A stretch of DNA of 64,000 bases from G965232465 sp965276005 (GCA_965276005.1 OZ254962.1:868001-932000), one strand, 5' to 3'. Counted from the stretch's first letter, positions 23,905-34,280 are shown. Made by a program: numbers and translations. The notes: generated from the letters alone by a model not told the origin.

Positions 23905-24999
23905 TTAGGGTGTATTTTGGGATTCTATCTGTGCGGCTTTTTGCTCGACCAATTGTACAATGTGTTGAATCAGATCTTCGTCTTGCAGGCGGTGGCTGGG
24001 CAAACCGTTCATATAGACTTGGTGGGTGTTTTTGCCGCCGCCGATAAAGCCAATATCCGTATGTTGGGCTTCGCCAATGCCATTGACAATACAGCCCAAC
24101 ACCGATAGTGTAAGCGGTGTCGATATGTGTTCCAACCGCTCCTCCAGCACGGTCACCGTTTTTACCACATCAAAGGCTTGTCTGGCACAACTGGGACACG
24201 ATATAACATTCACCCCCCGATGCCGTAAGCCCAAAGATTTTAATATGGCATAAGCGGTTTTTACCTCTTCTACGGGATCCGCATTGAGGGCAACATGCAG
24301 CATATCGCCAATACCCGCCCACAGCAAATTGCCAAGTGTCATCGCCCCTCGTACATACCCTTCCGCCACAGTACCATAACGGGCAAGACTCAAATGTACA
24401 GGCGTTTCACAAGTAAAGGCAAAATCCATATAAATATCGTACAGCAAAAATATATCATCTGTATGTACAGACAAAATCGTGTTATGAAATCCCTGTTTTT
24501 CGAATCTGGTCAGCGTCTGCAACATCTGTGCAATCACCGCATCAGGGGCGGGGGCGGGGGCGGCGGTGCCACTGTCCACATCAAAAGTGGCAATAATACT
24601 GCTGTTACGCACATGTGCGGCGGCTAATAAGGGGGATATATCCCGCCCCAGATTAGGATTTATCCGCACACTGCTTGCCCCATTTTCAATGGCAGCAACA
24701 GCGGTATCGATGTCGTTATCGACAATATGGGCAATAATCGGCACCGGGCTAGACTGGGTAATCTGTTTTAAGGCACGCACAATATCCCCATCGCCACAAG
24801 GTACACACATCACATCCGCCCCAATGTCCACACACTGGGCAATATGTGCCATAGTAGCGGCAACATCGGTGACGGGGCAAGGCGTGGTAGCATGCACCAT
24901 AACCGGATTATCGCCCCCCACACAGATCCCGCCAATAGCAACCGGCGTAGTCGTACGGCGATGCACAGCCCGCCAAGGGCGAATAGACTCAAGTGACAT
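23905..24999 (-). CDS. ispG: IspG-like 4-hydroxy-3-methylbut-2-enyl diphosphate synthase, diverged
   Basis: IspG is a [4Fe-4S] enzyme of the non-mevalonate isoprenoid pathway. The 364-residue product keeps the C-terminal iron-sulfur ligands (ISCPSCARQ and LGCIVNGIGEA with the ligand Glu), plus NADPVEEVKTAYAILKSLG and GFIGGGKN. The substrate-site motifs are altered: QSMTNT-type becomes VHATTPCPVTD, RINPGNIG becomes RINPNLGRD, GVNAGSLE becomes FDVDSGTA, and SVKASD becomes SVHTDD. It could be a fast-evolving but functional IspG, or a paralogue with changed activity. No other pathway gene is in the window. Confidence 0.8.
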   Translation of the reverse strand: MSLESIRPWRAVHRRTTTPVAIGGICVGGDNPVMVHATTPCPVTDVAATMAHIAQCVDIGADVMCVPCGDGDIVRALKQITQSSPVPIIAHIVDNDIDTAVAAIENGASSVRINPNLGRDISPLLAAAHVRNSSIIATFDVDSGTAAPAPAPDAVIAQMLQTLTRFEKQGFHNTILSVHTDDIFLLYDIYMDFAFTCETPVHLSLARYGTVAEGYVRGAMTLGNLLWAGIGDMLHVALNADPVEEVKTAYAILKSLGLRHRGVNVISCPSCARQAFDVVKTVTVLEERLEHISTPLTLSVLGCIVNGIGEAQHTDIGFIGGGKNTHQVYMNGLPSHRLQDEDLIQHIVQLVEQKAAQIESQNTP

Positions 25000-25041
25000 A
25001 ACAGTATCTCATAAATAGTATAATTTTTCCACCTCACACAC

Positions 25042-25058
25042 AGGGGGCTATGCTCCCT
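25042..25058. terminator. Possible stem-loop between adhesin 1 and ispG
   Basis: AGGGGGC-TAT-GCTCCCT can form a 7-bp stem with one G-T pair. It lacks a proper U-tract on the minus strand, so it is only a weak terminator candidate for the adhesin transcript. The rest of the 180-bp gap shows nothing I can name. Confidence 0.3.
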
Positions 25059-25178
25059 TTCACATTACCATCCTATGTATCCATTATATCATATATCCGC
25101 AACAAATGAAATAGGTTAATCGGCAACCCGTACTTTAAAGGCAAGCGATACCTGTTAGAATACCTTACACAATAGATG

Positions 25179-28100
25179 TTATGCAGGGACGGTGTCGTCT
25201 GTTCCCCCACTTCGTACGAATATGCGTTTCATGGTTTCATACAGTTTTTCGTCCATTTCGTAAAAGGGTACCACCTTGTGTGCCTTGATGTTATGTGCCA
25301 AGAACGCCATGTCGTATGTGGTGGTGTATTTTACTCTGTATTTTAATTGTGCCGCTTGGGGGGTGTTAAACACCGATGCCCAACGGGGGGTTTTTGTTTC
25401 TGTGGGCGGGTGATATATCGCCTGCATGTCTATACCCCGTAAGTGGGCGTATATGCCGGTGGTGAATATATTGTCGACACTGGCAACACTTGTGCTACCT
25501 GCACCTACAATACTGCTGCCCAACAGTATGGCACTGGCACCTAGTAATATTGTGCCAGTGCCAGTGTTGCTACCGCTGCCACCGCTGTTGCCTAGTGTTA
25601 AGGTGGATTTTGTCTTGCTGCTGCTACCGTCATAACTCGATCTGGATAGGCTGCTACTACTGGCTCTGAATAGGACACCTGATTTATATTTCTTGTCGTC
25701 GCCATCAGAAGCTGTGACAGGATTGGCTTGAAAATCGCCCTTTGCGGGGTCGTATGTTACATTACTCTTTCTAAAATCGTAGCCTATACCATTTAGGTGC
25801 GTATCCGCAGAGGATTTTGTCCATATTAAGAACCGTCCTTTGTCGCCTGTACTATCCGCTATTTTTAGGGCATTCCTATCTGAGTTGTTGGTAAATTTCT
25901 CTGCTGCCAGTTCAATAACCACATCGCCTTTGTTATAATCGCCATTAGCGGTTATTTGTCCGCCGTTGTGAATGACAATTTGCGAATCGTTTTGTGCGTT
26001 TGCTGTGCCTAAGTGGACGATGCTGACACAGGCAGCGTCTGCTTTCCAGACAGTTATTTTGCCCATTTGTTTTTTGTTTGCCGCTGCACTGCTTTCGCCC
26101 GTAAGCATCTTGATAAGCAAGTCGCCATTGCCGCCGGATATGGTTTTACCTGAGGCAACGGTAATTTCGGCTTTGCCTGTGTCTCTGTCGCTGAGAACAA
26201 CACCATTATAGCTGGCGTCATTGGCTTTTAAGACGAGTCCGCCATTGATTTTTACATCGCTGTTGATTTTAATCGACCGCCCGGCGATTAAGGTTAATTT
26301 TCCTGTGCCTGCTGTAGTGATGAGATTGTCATCGACTGTAATATCGTTGCTGGCGAAAATGTGTACGCTGGCACCTGTTTTTAGTTTTTCTATGATTGGC
26401 GATACGGTATCTTTTGGCAGCTTGTATAAATACACAGCCCCTTCGTTATTGTGTTGTTTACCGTTGGCACGGGAGACTCCGACCACTAGGTTACTGCCAA
26501 CACCGTCTAAGGCAACGGCAAATCCGAATCTCGTGTCCGATGTTAAGGAAACGCCGTTGCCATCGTTTATTTTAAGTCTCTGGTCGACTGTATGTCCCCA
26601 TGTGGCACCGCTTACGGCAAATACATATACAGCACCGGCACCCCATTTATTGGGGGCGGCTTCGCCCCAAGCACCTACCGCTAAACGAGATCCGTCATTA
26701 CTCAAAGCCACGCTGGATCCGAAATAATCACCGTTTGATAGGGGCATACTGTCGCCTATGGTACTTTGCAGGGATAGGGATCGTCCCCAGCTGCCGCTTG
26801 TGCCTACAGTAAACAGGTACACTCTGCCTTTATAGCTGTCCCGTCCTAAGGCACCGACTGCTAACTTCGACCCGTCGTCGCTGAGTGCCACCGCTTCGCC
26901 AAATTGTTCACCAGTCTGTAGCGATAGGGTTTGAGAACTCCCGACACTATCGCCATGCCCGTATGTTTTGGACAATCGAAAAGCATTGTTGCTGGCAATA
27001 GTATATAATTTGACAACCCCTCGATGGTATGCCTTAGTGTCGTCATAAGGGGCACCGACCGCTACTTTGGTGCCATCGCCACTGATGGCAACCGATTCGC
27101 CAAAATGTCCTTTGGTGGTGGATTTTTGTTTGTGTAGCTGTGTTACGGATGTACCCCATGTGCTGCCGCCAACACTGAATAAGTATACGGCACCATAGCG
27201 ACCACCGCTAGGGGTACCTGAGGGCATACCTGTAGTATCATAGGGGGCACCGACCACCAATCGACTACCGTCATGATTTAAGGCAACGCCAGCACCGAAG
27301 CGATCAATATCGTTTAGCGATACGCCGTTGCCATGGGCAATTTCTGCGGTGTAATAGATATTTTCGCCAAAGTCTTCACCACCGCTGAGTTCGAACAGGT
27401 ACACCGCCCCCCGATTGGTGCCGCCGGTATCGTTAAACTCAGCCCCAACCGCCATTTTTGTACCATCATCGCTAAGGGCAACATCTGTGCCAAACCCTTC
27501 GTTATAAGTAAGGGAAAGATTTTTTTTGCCGAATAGTTTGTTGGTTCGGGTAATGTCAAGCCCTACACTTTCAATGACTTTACTCGCTTGCGTTACCATA
27601 CTGCCCCATGTGGCACCAGAACCGCCAACAGTGTACAGATACACCGCCCCTCGATTCGAACCCCCATCGTCATCACGGGAAGCCCCGACAGCCAACTTCG
27701 TCCCATCACCGTTTAACGATACACCACTACCAAACCGATCATCATCATCCAAAGAAACACTGGCATAGCTATCAGAAAGTTTTACCGCTTGCGTTACCGT
27801 ACTGCCCCATGTGGCACCAGAACCGCCAACAGTGTACAGATACACCGCCCCTCGATTCGAACCCCCATCGTCATCACGGTAAGCCCCGACAGCCAACTTC
27901 GTCCCATCACCGTTTAACGATACACCACTACCAAACCGATCATTATCATCCAAAGAAACACTGGCATAGCTATCAGAAAGTTTTACCGCTTGCGTTACCG
28001 TACTGCCCCATGTGGCACCAGAACCGCCAACAGTGTACAGATACACCGCCCCTCGACCATATCCCCCATCGTCATCATAAGGTGCCCCGACAGCTAACTT

Positions 28101-31100
28101 CGTCCCATCACCACTTAACGATACACTAACACCGAACTCATCCCCATTATCCAAAGAAACACTGGCATGACTATCAGAAAGTTTTACCGCTTGCGTTACT
28201 GTCCTGCCCCATGTGGCACCAGAACCGCCGACAGTGTACAGATATACCGCCCCTCGATCCCTACCCCCATCGTCATCACGGGAAGCCCCGACAGCCAACT
28301 TCGTCCCATCACTGCTTAACGATACACTACTACCAAACAAATCCCAATTATCCAAAGAAACACTGGCATGGCTATCAGAAAGTTTTACCGCTTGCGTTAC
28401 TGTCCTGCCCCATGTGGCACCAGAACCGCCGACAGTGTACAGATACACCGCCCCTCGATTTGTATATTTACCCCCATCGTCATCACGGGGAGCCCCGACA
28501 GCCAACTTCGTCCCATCACTGCTTAACGATACACCACTACCAAACCGATCATCATCCAAAGAAACACTGGCATAGCTATCAGAAAGTTTTACCGCTTGCG
28601 TTACCGTACTGCCCCATGTGGCACCAGAACCGCCAACAGTGTACAGATACACCGCCCCTCCATTATAACCCCCATCGTCATCCCAAGGAGCCCCGACAGC
28701 CAACTTCGTCCCATCACCGCTTAACGATACACTAACACCAAAATGATTATAGCCATTCAAAAGAACAGTGCCGGATGATAAAGAAACACTGGCATGACCA
28801 TTATAAAGTTTTACCGCTTGCGTTACTGTACTGCCCCATGTGGCACCAGAACCGCCAACAGTGTACAGATACACCGCCCCTAGATTATCACCCCCATCGT
28901 CATCACGGGAAGCCCCGACAGCCAACTTCGTCCCATCACCGCTTAACGATACACTACTACCAAACGCATCATAATCATCCAAAGAAACACTGGCATGGCT
29001 ATCAGAAAGTTTTACCGTTTGCGTTACTGTACTGCCCCATGTGGCACCAGAACCACCAACAGTGTACAGATACACCGCCCCTCGATTTGCATTTTGATCA
29101 CTACCCCCATCGTCATCACCCCAAGCCCCGACAGCCAACTTCGTCCCATCACTGCTTAACGATACACTATAACCAAACAAATCGTTATAATCCAAAGAAA
29201 CACTGGCATGGCTATCAGAAAGTTTTACCGCTTGCGTTACTGTACTGCCCCATGTGGCACCAGAACCGCCAACAGTGTACAGATACACCGCCCCTCCATT
29301 ATAACCCCCATCGTCATCCCAAGGAGCCCCGACAGCCAACTTCGTCCCATCACCGCTTAACGATACACTACTACCAAAATCATCCCAATCATCCAAAGAA
29401 ACACTGGCATGGCTATCAGAAAGTTTTACCGCTTGCGTTACCATACTGCCCCATGTGGCACCAGAACCGCCGACAGTGTACAGATACACCGCACCTCGGC
29501 TAGTACCCCCATCGTCATCATCCGGAGCCCCGACAGCCAACTTCGTCCCATCACCGCTTAACGATACACTACTACCAAACTTATCACCATTATCCAAAGA
29601 AACACTGGCATGGCTATCAGAGAGTTTTACCGCTTGCGTTACCGTACTGCCCCATGTGGCACCAGAACCGCCCACAGTGTACAGATACACCGCCCCACGA
29701 TTCCACCCCCCATCGTCATCATCCGGAGCCCCGACAGCCAACTTCGTCCCATCACTGCTTAACGATACACTACTACCAAAATAATCATCTCTATCCAAAG
29801 AAACCCCATTGCCATCACTAATGCGATGGGTATACACCACATCATCGCCCCAACTATTGGCATGGGTGCTGATGGTAAACAAATATACCACCCCTTTATT
29901 TCCCGTGTCCTCAGCCCCCACTGCCAATTTACTGCCATTACCGCTTAAGGCAACAGACCGTCCAAAATTGTAGTCATCAAAAGCTGCTGGACTACCACCC
30001 GTAACGCCCCATTTATGCACAAACCCATTGATAGTAAAGAAATGCGTCGCCCCTGCGTCTGTGCCGTTGGTATCATCGCCGCTAACACCCACCACCAACT
30101 TAGAGCCATCGCCACTTAGGGCAACGGCACTACCAAAACTGTCATGTCCGGATAAAGACACACCGGCACCATGGGAAATTTTGTGTAGCTCGGTAACCAT
30201 ACGACTCAACAAATGGGTACTATCAACATGAAACACATACACTGCCCCCCGATTGCTGTTACTACTACCACCCGTACTATCGCCGACAGCACCTACCGCT
30301 AATCTGCTGCCATTGCTGCTCAGAGCAACGCTGCTGCCAAACGCATCGCCAGTTGTCAATAACACACTGGAACCATGGGCAATTTTTGCAACCTTTGTCA
30401 TGGCATTCCCCCATGTGGCACCGCTAACACTAAGCACATATACCGCCCCTGTATCGCTGTCCCCCGTGTCATCACCCACAGCACCAACCGCTAATTTCAT
30501 TCCATTATTGCTAAGGGCGACACTCGATCCGAATGTGTCATTCGAACGCAACGACAAGCCCGCAGTTGTTTTATCGATGATTTTTGTCTTATTAACTGTA
30601 CTGCCCCATGTGCTGCCAGAACCAGCAACCGTAAACAGATATACTGCCCCTGTGTTGTTGTCATCGCCATTGGCACCTACCGCTAACTTCGACCCATCGC
30701 CACTTAGGGCAGCAGCGGATCCGAAATTGTCATCCGAACTCAGCGACAATCCCGAAGCCACCTTTTTTGTCTTTGTAACCGTATTGCCCCAGCGGCTGCC
30801 ACCGATACTAAACAAATACACCGCACCGGCATTGGATGCCTTTGTATCATCGCCAGTGGCACCTACCGCTAATTGTGTGCCATCGCTGCTTAATGCCACC
30901 GATGAGCCAAACGCATCGCTACTGCCTAGTGTAACGCCGTTGCCGTTGTTAATACGGCGGGTGTACAAAATGTCATTGCCCCACGACCGCATAAGCGTAT
31001 TTATCTCGAACAAATACACTGCTCCACCGCCGCTATTATATCGTTCCGCACCTACCGCTAACTTGCTACCGTCATCACTCAACGCAACCGATGACCCAAA

Positions 31101-33995
31101 CGCTTCATCAGCTGCCAGCTGCAACGACTCTTGATCACTAATTATCCGCCATACTTCAACCGTGCTGCCCCACGAATTACCCGATAAGCCCAATAAATAC
31201 ACCGCACCCCGTTTGTTGCCGCCGCTGCCGTCATCGACAGCACCCACAATCAAACGGGATCCATCTGGATTCAACGCCACAGAATAGCCGAATTTATCGA
31301 TACTGGACAACGATACACCCGCACCATCGGTAATCGTGCGTGCCAGAGTAACTTTGCCCCCCCATGTGGTGCCACCAACGGTAAACAAATATACTGCCCC
31401 TAAATTCTGCCCCGCTGTGTCATCGTGTATGGCACCTACCGCTAACTTGGTGCCATCGTCACTTAACGCTACGCCACCGCCAAAAAAGTCATCTTTATTG
31501 AAACTCAGACGAGTCCCATCGTCTGTTACGCTGCCATTGCCAATTTTACTGATGTAATTAACCGCCTTGCCCCATGTGGAACCGCCAACCGTAAAGAAAT
31601 GTACCGCCCCTCTGTTGCCATCCGTACCCTCAGCACCTACCGCTAATCTCGACCCGTCACCACTTAACGCCACAGAATAGCCAAACGCATCATACGCCGA
31701 TAGAGAAAGCCCACCCGTGCCGTTTACAATTCGTGCCGTACGCCGCCGATTGGGCGAAGTCCCCCAATCTTTGCCATCACCAGACAACTCAAACAACGAC
31801 ACAGATCCCGCACTATATAAATAGTTTGCATCGCCCTTGTTACCGTTGTTGTCGTGCGACTCACCGACCGCTAATTTAGTGCCATCATCGCTTAACGCAA
31901 CGCCGGTGCCAAAATACCCATTGTTCCCGTATTCTAAATAAGAGGTGTTGGTAACGCCTTTGCCCCAATCAACAGAATAGAAGAAAATCCTCCCCCTACC
32001 ACCTCGATAAGGAGAGACTTTATCAACAAACGGCATACCTACAACCAGCTTAGTACCATCGGCATTAAACGCCACAGATTTACCAAATTGCGAATTGTTC
32101 TCTTTGACATCCAGACCAGAGTCATAGGCAATTTTATACTCTTGCGACAGCGAACTGCCCCACTGAGATCCTTTGCCACCAACGGTAAATAAATACACTG
32201 CCCCATTATTGGGTGCCCCCGTGTCATCACCCCGAGCCCCAACAGCCAATTTGCTACCGTCTTCGCTAATGGCAACAGAAGCACCAAAATTGTCATTGTC
32301 GTTTAAATCCAGTTTAAAGCCTGCCAACGGTGTAGACGACATAATGCGTTTTGCCTGTGCCAAGCCGCCAGAAAATTTGCTAATCACCACATTTTTAGGA
32401 TCGAGTAAAATAACCCCATTGCCCACTTCGACCCGTTTTAAACCAAAGCTATCGACTTTTTTCTTGCCCGATATTTCCACCGCTCCGCCACCAGTAGCAC
32501 CCGTTGCGGTGATTTGGGCATAGTTATTGGTGGTGTGATCCGCCCATAGCACAACCGTACCCCCCGTACCCGATTCGGATGACGCATCAACATGTACGCC
32601 TGTACCCAACGAAGTTTTGCCGGCACTGGTAAGCCCGCTGCTATCAGACCAGCGGTTGACAAATAAATCTTGGGTTTTTTTGTCTAGTTGGCTGGTTTTT
32701 GCGTTGTACGAACCGCCTTGAAACGCCCCGCCAATACGGATGCGACCGCCCATAGTCGTACCCGTTGCCGATACACTACCAGAAAACAGCCCGACCAAGC
32801 CATTTTTGTTGGATATGTCGATATACCCGCCTGTACCATCGCTGCCATCGGCAACAAAATCGCCACTGCCGACCAGTTTATAGTATTTGTCGCCCGATAA
32901 TCCACCGATTACAGACACATTACCGCCCTGTTTACCGCTGGCATCGAGCACCGCCCCACGACTGAGGCTTGCCCCGTGTTGTAACGATACTTTAATCGTT
33001 CCCCCGTTGCCTGTTGCGGCGGTGGCAGATATGGGAGCGGACATATTCAACGATTGCACGGCAACATCTATCCGTCCCGCATTGCCATAATCGGCATCAG
33101 CGGTGATTCGCCCGTTGCCGGCAATTCCCAGAGTACCGCCACTAATAGATATAACCCCGTCCTGAGAGGATACAGTGTTTGCGGAGACAATACCGCTAAC
33201 GGATATAGACTGTCGAAGAATATCAGAAGCATCGGCAACGGTTATATCAACAAAACCGCCCCGTGATTCGATTTTGCCGCCTAAATCAAGGGTGGCAGAC
33301 ACTTTGTTACCTTGCGAATCGGTCAATTGTTCCCACTTGTCCGTAGGCACTTCGACCCGCAAGAAATCGTTATTGCCAAACGACATGACAATCTTTTCGC
33401 CGCCAGCAAAACCGACTGTCCCCACATGAGCCCGCACGGTGCCGTCATTTTTGACCGCTCCGCCAAGCAACGCCACAAAACCGCCATCGTCGACAGAAAC
33501 AGTCCCCCGATTCGAAACAACGCCATTCGAGCCGTTTTTGGTAAACGAATAATCGCCATTCAAAAAATCGTTGTTATCAATATCGAGAGTCGAGGCAACA
33601 AAATTGCCCGTATCGACAACCCCATCGGCAGTAATCAATATGCCATTGGGATTGACCAAAAACACGCTGCCATTGGCATTGATTCGCCCGGCAATTTCAG
33701 AAGTCAAATCCCCCGTAACACGATTTAAAGTTGCCGAATCGCTACTGGGCTGATTGAAGTTTACCGTGTTGTCCTTACCCACAGAAAAGCTGTTCCAATT
33801 AACAATCGCTCTGTCTGTGTTTTGATCGATATTTAAGGTGCTACCCCGTTGATAAATATGGGCATTTCCATCTACCACTTTACCACCACTGGGGAGTTCC
33901 CCCGCATAAGCAAAGCCACCTGTTAACGCCCCGACAACACAAAAGGAAGCCGTCACCATAAACATTTTTTTATTATAAGCCGTTTCTCTCATCAT
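25179..33995 (-). CDS. Giant two-partner-secretion-type adhesin with FG-GAP repeats (adhesin 1)
   Basis: A 2938-residue predicted surface protein. It has a signal peptide (to about residue 31, ending FAYAG) and an N-terminal filamentous-haemagglutinin secretion domain (about 33-210; VGKDNTVNFNQPSSDSATLN, INANGSVFLVNPNGILIT). A beta-helical linker follows to about 520. Then come 30 FG-GAP-like units of the form FGxSVALSxDGxKLAVGA, eleven of them nearly identical. After these are a second beta-helical region (LTLIAGRSIKINSDVK), a hydrophobic Gly/Ser segment (TGTILLGASAILLGSSIVGAG) and a conserved C-terminal tail of about 90 residues. No TpsB transporter gene is in the window. TTAGGAGATGT precedes the start. 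Paralogue of the adhesin at 55538-59657. Confidence 0.9.
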   Translation of the reverse strand: MMRETAYNKKMFMVTASFCVVGALTGGFAYAGELPSGGKVVDGNAHIYQRGSTLNIDQNTDRAIVNWNSFSVGKDNTVNFNQPSSDSATLNRVTGDLTSEIAGRINANGSVFLVNPNGILITADGVVDTGNFVASTLDIDNNDFLNGDYSFTKNGSNGVVSNRGTVSVDDGGFVALLGGAVKNDGTVRAHVGTVGFAGGEKIVMSFGNNDFLRVEVPTDKWEQLTDSQGNKVSATLDLGGKIESRGGFVDITVADASDILRQSISVSGIVSANTVSSQDGVISISGGTLGIAGNGRITADADYGNAGRIDVAVQSLNMSAPISATAATGNGGTIKVSLQHGASLSRGAVLDASGKQGGNVSVIGGLSGDKYYKLVGSGDFVADGSDGTGGYIDISNKNGLVGLFSGSVSATGTTMGGRIRIGGAFQGGSYNAKTSQLDKKTQDLFVNRWSDSSGLTSAGKTSLGTGVHVDASSESGTGGTVVLWADHTTNNYAQITATGATGGGAVEISGKKKVDSFGLKRVEVGNGVILLDPKNVVISKFSGGLAQAKRIMSSTPLAGFKLDLNDNDNFGASVAISEDGSKLAVGARGDDTGAPNNGAVYLFTVGGKGSQWGSSLSQEYKIAYDSGLDVKENNSQFGKSVAFNADGTKLVVGMPFVDKVSPYRGGRGRIFFYSVDWGKGVTNTSYLEYGNNGYFGTGVALSDDGTKLAVGESHDNNGNKGDANYLYSAGSVSLFELSGDGKDWGTSPNRRRTARIVNGTGGLSLSAYDAFGYSVALSGDGSRLAVGAEGTDGNRGAVHFFTVGGSTWGKAVNYISKIGNGSVTDDGTRLSFNKDDFFGGGVALSDDGTKLAVGAIHDDTAGQNLGAVYLFTVGGTTWGGKVTLARTITDGAGVSLSSIDKFGYSVALNPDGSRLIVGAVDDGSGGNKRGAVYLLGLSGNSWGSTVEVWRIISDQESLQLAADEAFGSSVALSDDGSKLAVGAERYNSGGGAVYLFEINTLMRSWGNDILYTRRINNGNGVTLGSSDAFGSSVALSSDGTQLAVGATGDDTKASNAGAVYLFSIGGSRWGNTVTKTKKVASGLSLSSDDNFGSAAALSGDGSKLAVGANGDDNNTGAVYLFTVAGSGSTWGSTVNKTKIIDKTTAGLSLRSNDTFGSSVALSNNGMKLAVGAVGDDTGDSDTGAVYVLSVSGATWGNAMTKVAKIAHGSSVLLTTGDAFGSSVALSSNGSRLAVGAVGDSTGGSSNSNRGAVYVFHVDSTHLLSRMVTELHKISHGAGVSLSGHDSFGSAVALSGDGSKLVVGVSGDDTNGTDAGATHFFTINGFVHKWGVTGGSPAAFDDYNFGRSVALSGNGSKLAVGAEDTGNKGVVYLFTISTHANSWGDDVVYTHRISDGNGVSLDRDDYFGSSVSLSSDGTKLAVGAPDDDDGGWNRGAVYLYTVGGSGATWGSTVTQAVKLSDSHASVSLDNGDKFGSSVSLSGDGTKLAVGAPDDDDGGTSRGAVYLYTVGGSGATWGSMVTQAVKLSDSHASVSLDDWDDFGSSVSLSGDGTKLAVGAPWDDDGGYNGGAVYLYTVGGSGATWGSTVTQAVKLSDSHASVSLDYNDLFGYSVSLSSDGTKLAVGAWGDDDGGSDQNANRGAVYLYTVGGSGATWGSTVTQTVKLSDSHASVSLDDYDAFGSSVSLSGDGTKLAVGASRDDDGGDNLGAVYLYTVGGSGATWGSTVTQAVKLYNGHASVSLSSGTVLLNGYNHFGVSVSLSGDGTKLAVGAPWDDDGGYNGGAVYLYTVGGSGATWGSTVTQAVKLSDSYASVSLDDDRFGSGVSLSSDGTKLAVGAPRDDDGGKYTNRGAVYLYTVGGSGATWGRTVTQAVKLSDSHASVSLDNWDLFGSSVSLSSDGTKLAVGASRDDDGGRDRGAVYLYTVGGSGATWGRTVTQAVKLSDSHASVSLDNGDEFGVSVSLSGDGTKLAVGAPYDDDGGYGRGAVYLYTVGGSGATWGSTVTQAVKLSDSYASVSLDDNDRFGSGVSLNGDGTKLAVGAYRDDDGGSNRGAVYLYTVGGSGATWGSTVTQAVKLSDSYASVSLDDDDRFGSGVSLNGDGTKLAVGASRDDDGGSNRGAVYLYTVGGSGATWGSMVTQASKVIESVGLDITRTNKLFGKKNLSLTYNEGFGTDVALSDDGTKMAVGAEFNDTGGTNRGAVYLFELSGGEDFGENIYYTAEIAHGNGVSLNDIDRFGAGVALNHDGSRLVVGAPYDTTGMPSGTPSGGRYGAVYLFSVGGSTWGTSVTQLHKQKSTTKGHFGESVAISGDGTKVAVGAPYDDTKAYHRGVVKLYTIASNNAFRLSKTYGHGDSVGSSQTLSLQTGEQFGEAVALSDDGSKLAVGALGRDSYKGRVYLFTVGTSGSWGRSLSLQSTIGDSMPLSNGDYFGSSVALSNDGSRLAVGAWGEAAPNKWGAGAVYVFAVSGATWGHTVDQRLKINDGNGVSLTSDTRFGFAVALDGVGSNLVVGVSRANGKQHNNEGAVYLYKLPKDTVSPIIEKLKTGASVHIFASNDITVDDNLITTAGTGKLTLIAGRSIKINSDVKINGGLVLKANDASYNGVVLSDRDTGKAEITVASGKTISGGNGDLLIKMLTGESSAAANKKQMGKITVWKADAACVSIVHLGTANAQNDSQIVIHNGGQITANGDYNKGDVVIELAAEKFTNNSDRNALKIADSTGDKGRFLIWTKSSADTHLNGIGYDFRKSNVTYDPAKGDFQANPVTASDGDDKKYKSGVLFRASSSSLSRSSYDGSSSKTKSTLTLGNSGGSGSNTGTGTILLGASAILLGSSIVGAGSTSVASVDNIFTTGIYAHLRGIDMQAIYHPPTETKTPRWASVFNTPQAAQLKYRVKYTTTYDMAFLAHNIKAHKVVPFYEMDEKLYETMKRIFVRSGGTDDTVPA
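27570..29790. repeat. Eleven ~201-bp repeats inside adhesin 1
   Basis: Near-identical units recur with a 201-bp period (for example 27781, 27982, 28183, 28384), with occasional units longer by one to a few codons. Each encodes about 67 residues around GAVYLYTVGGSGATWGSTVT and FGSSVSLSSDGTKLAVGA. Differences concentrate in the short loops after LAVGA and before the FG motif. Open frames on the plus strand here are shadows of the repeats. Confidence 0.9.
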
Positions 33996-34083
33996 ACATC
34001 TCCTAATTGTAAAATTTGATTAAATAACATATATCTTATATACCTAAACCATAAACTCTAATCTTATAAACAAGACATGTACA

Positions 34084-34113
34084 CTTATACCATAGATAAA
34101 AAGCGTCTGTCAA
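34084..34113 (-). promoter_or_regulatory. Promoter of adhesin 1
   Basis: On the minus strand TTGACA (34108-34113), an 18-bp spacer and TATAAG (34084-34089). The predicted RNA start is near 34077, giving an AT-rich leader of about 80 nt before the ATG at 33995. The rest of the 285-bp gap to gor holds no gene I can support. Confidence 0.7.
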
Positions 34114-34280
34114 CCCCTATTTTCGATTTATTTTAAGATTCGTATTATTTTATGTTCAAATAGGCTTAAATTATAGAAAAATAAAAACTACAGAAAAGGC
34201 GGTTGCCATGTTCACAACACACTATGATATTGCCCTAAACAATAAAAATAGTCTGCCTTGGCGAATAACATCGGGTACTG

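Noticed and set aside
24545..24572. G-rich run in the IspG gene as a phase-variable tract
   Set aside because: It is an interrupted GGGGGC repeat coding for Pro-Ala, in frame and not a pure homopolymer of slippage-prone length.
27608..29784. Long plus-strand open frames through the adhesin 1 repeats
   Set aside because: They are shadows of the in-frame 201-bp repeats on the coding strand; composition is His/Gln/Pro-rich, starts lack ribosome binding sites and no family is recognisable.
27570..29790. CRISPR-like array
   Set aside because: Units are 201 bp, contiguous, encode protein and have no spacer structure; no cas genes are nearby.
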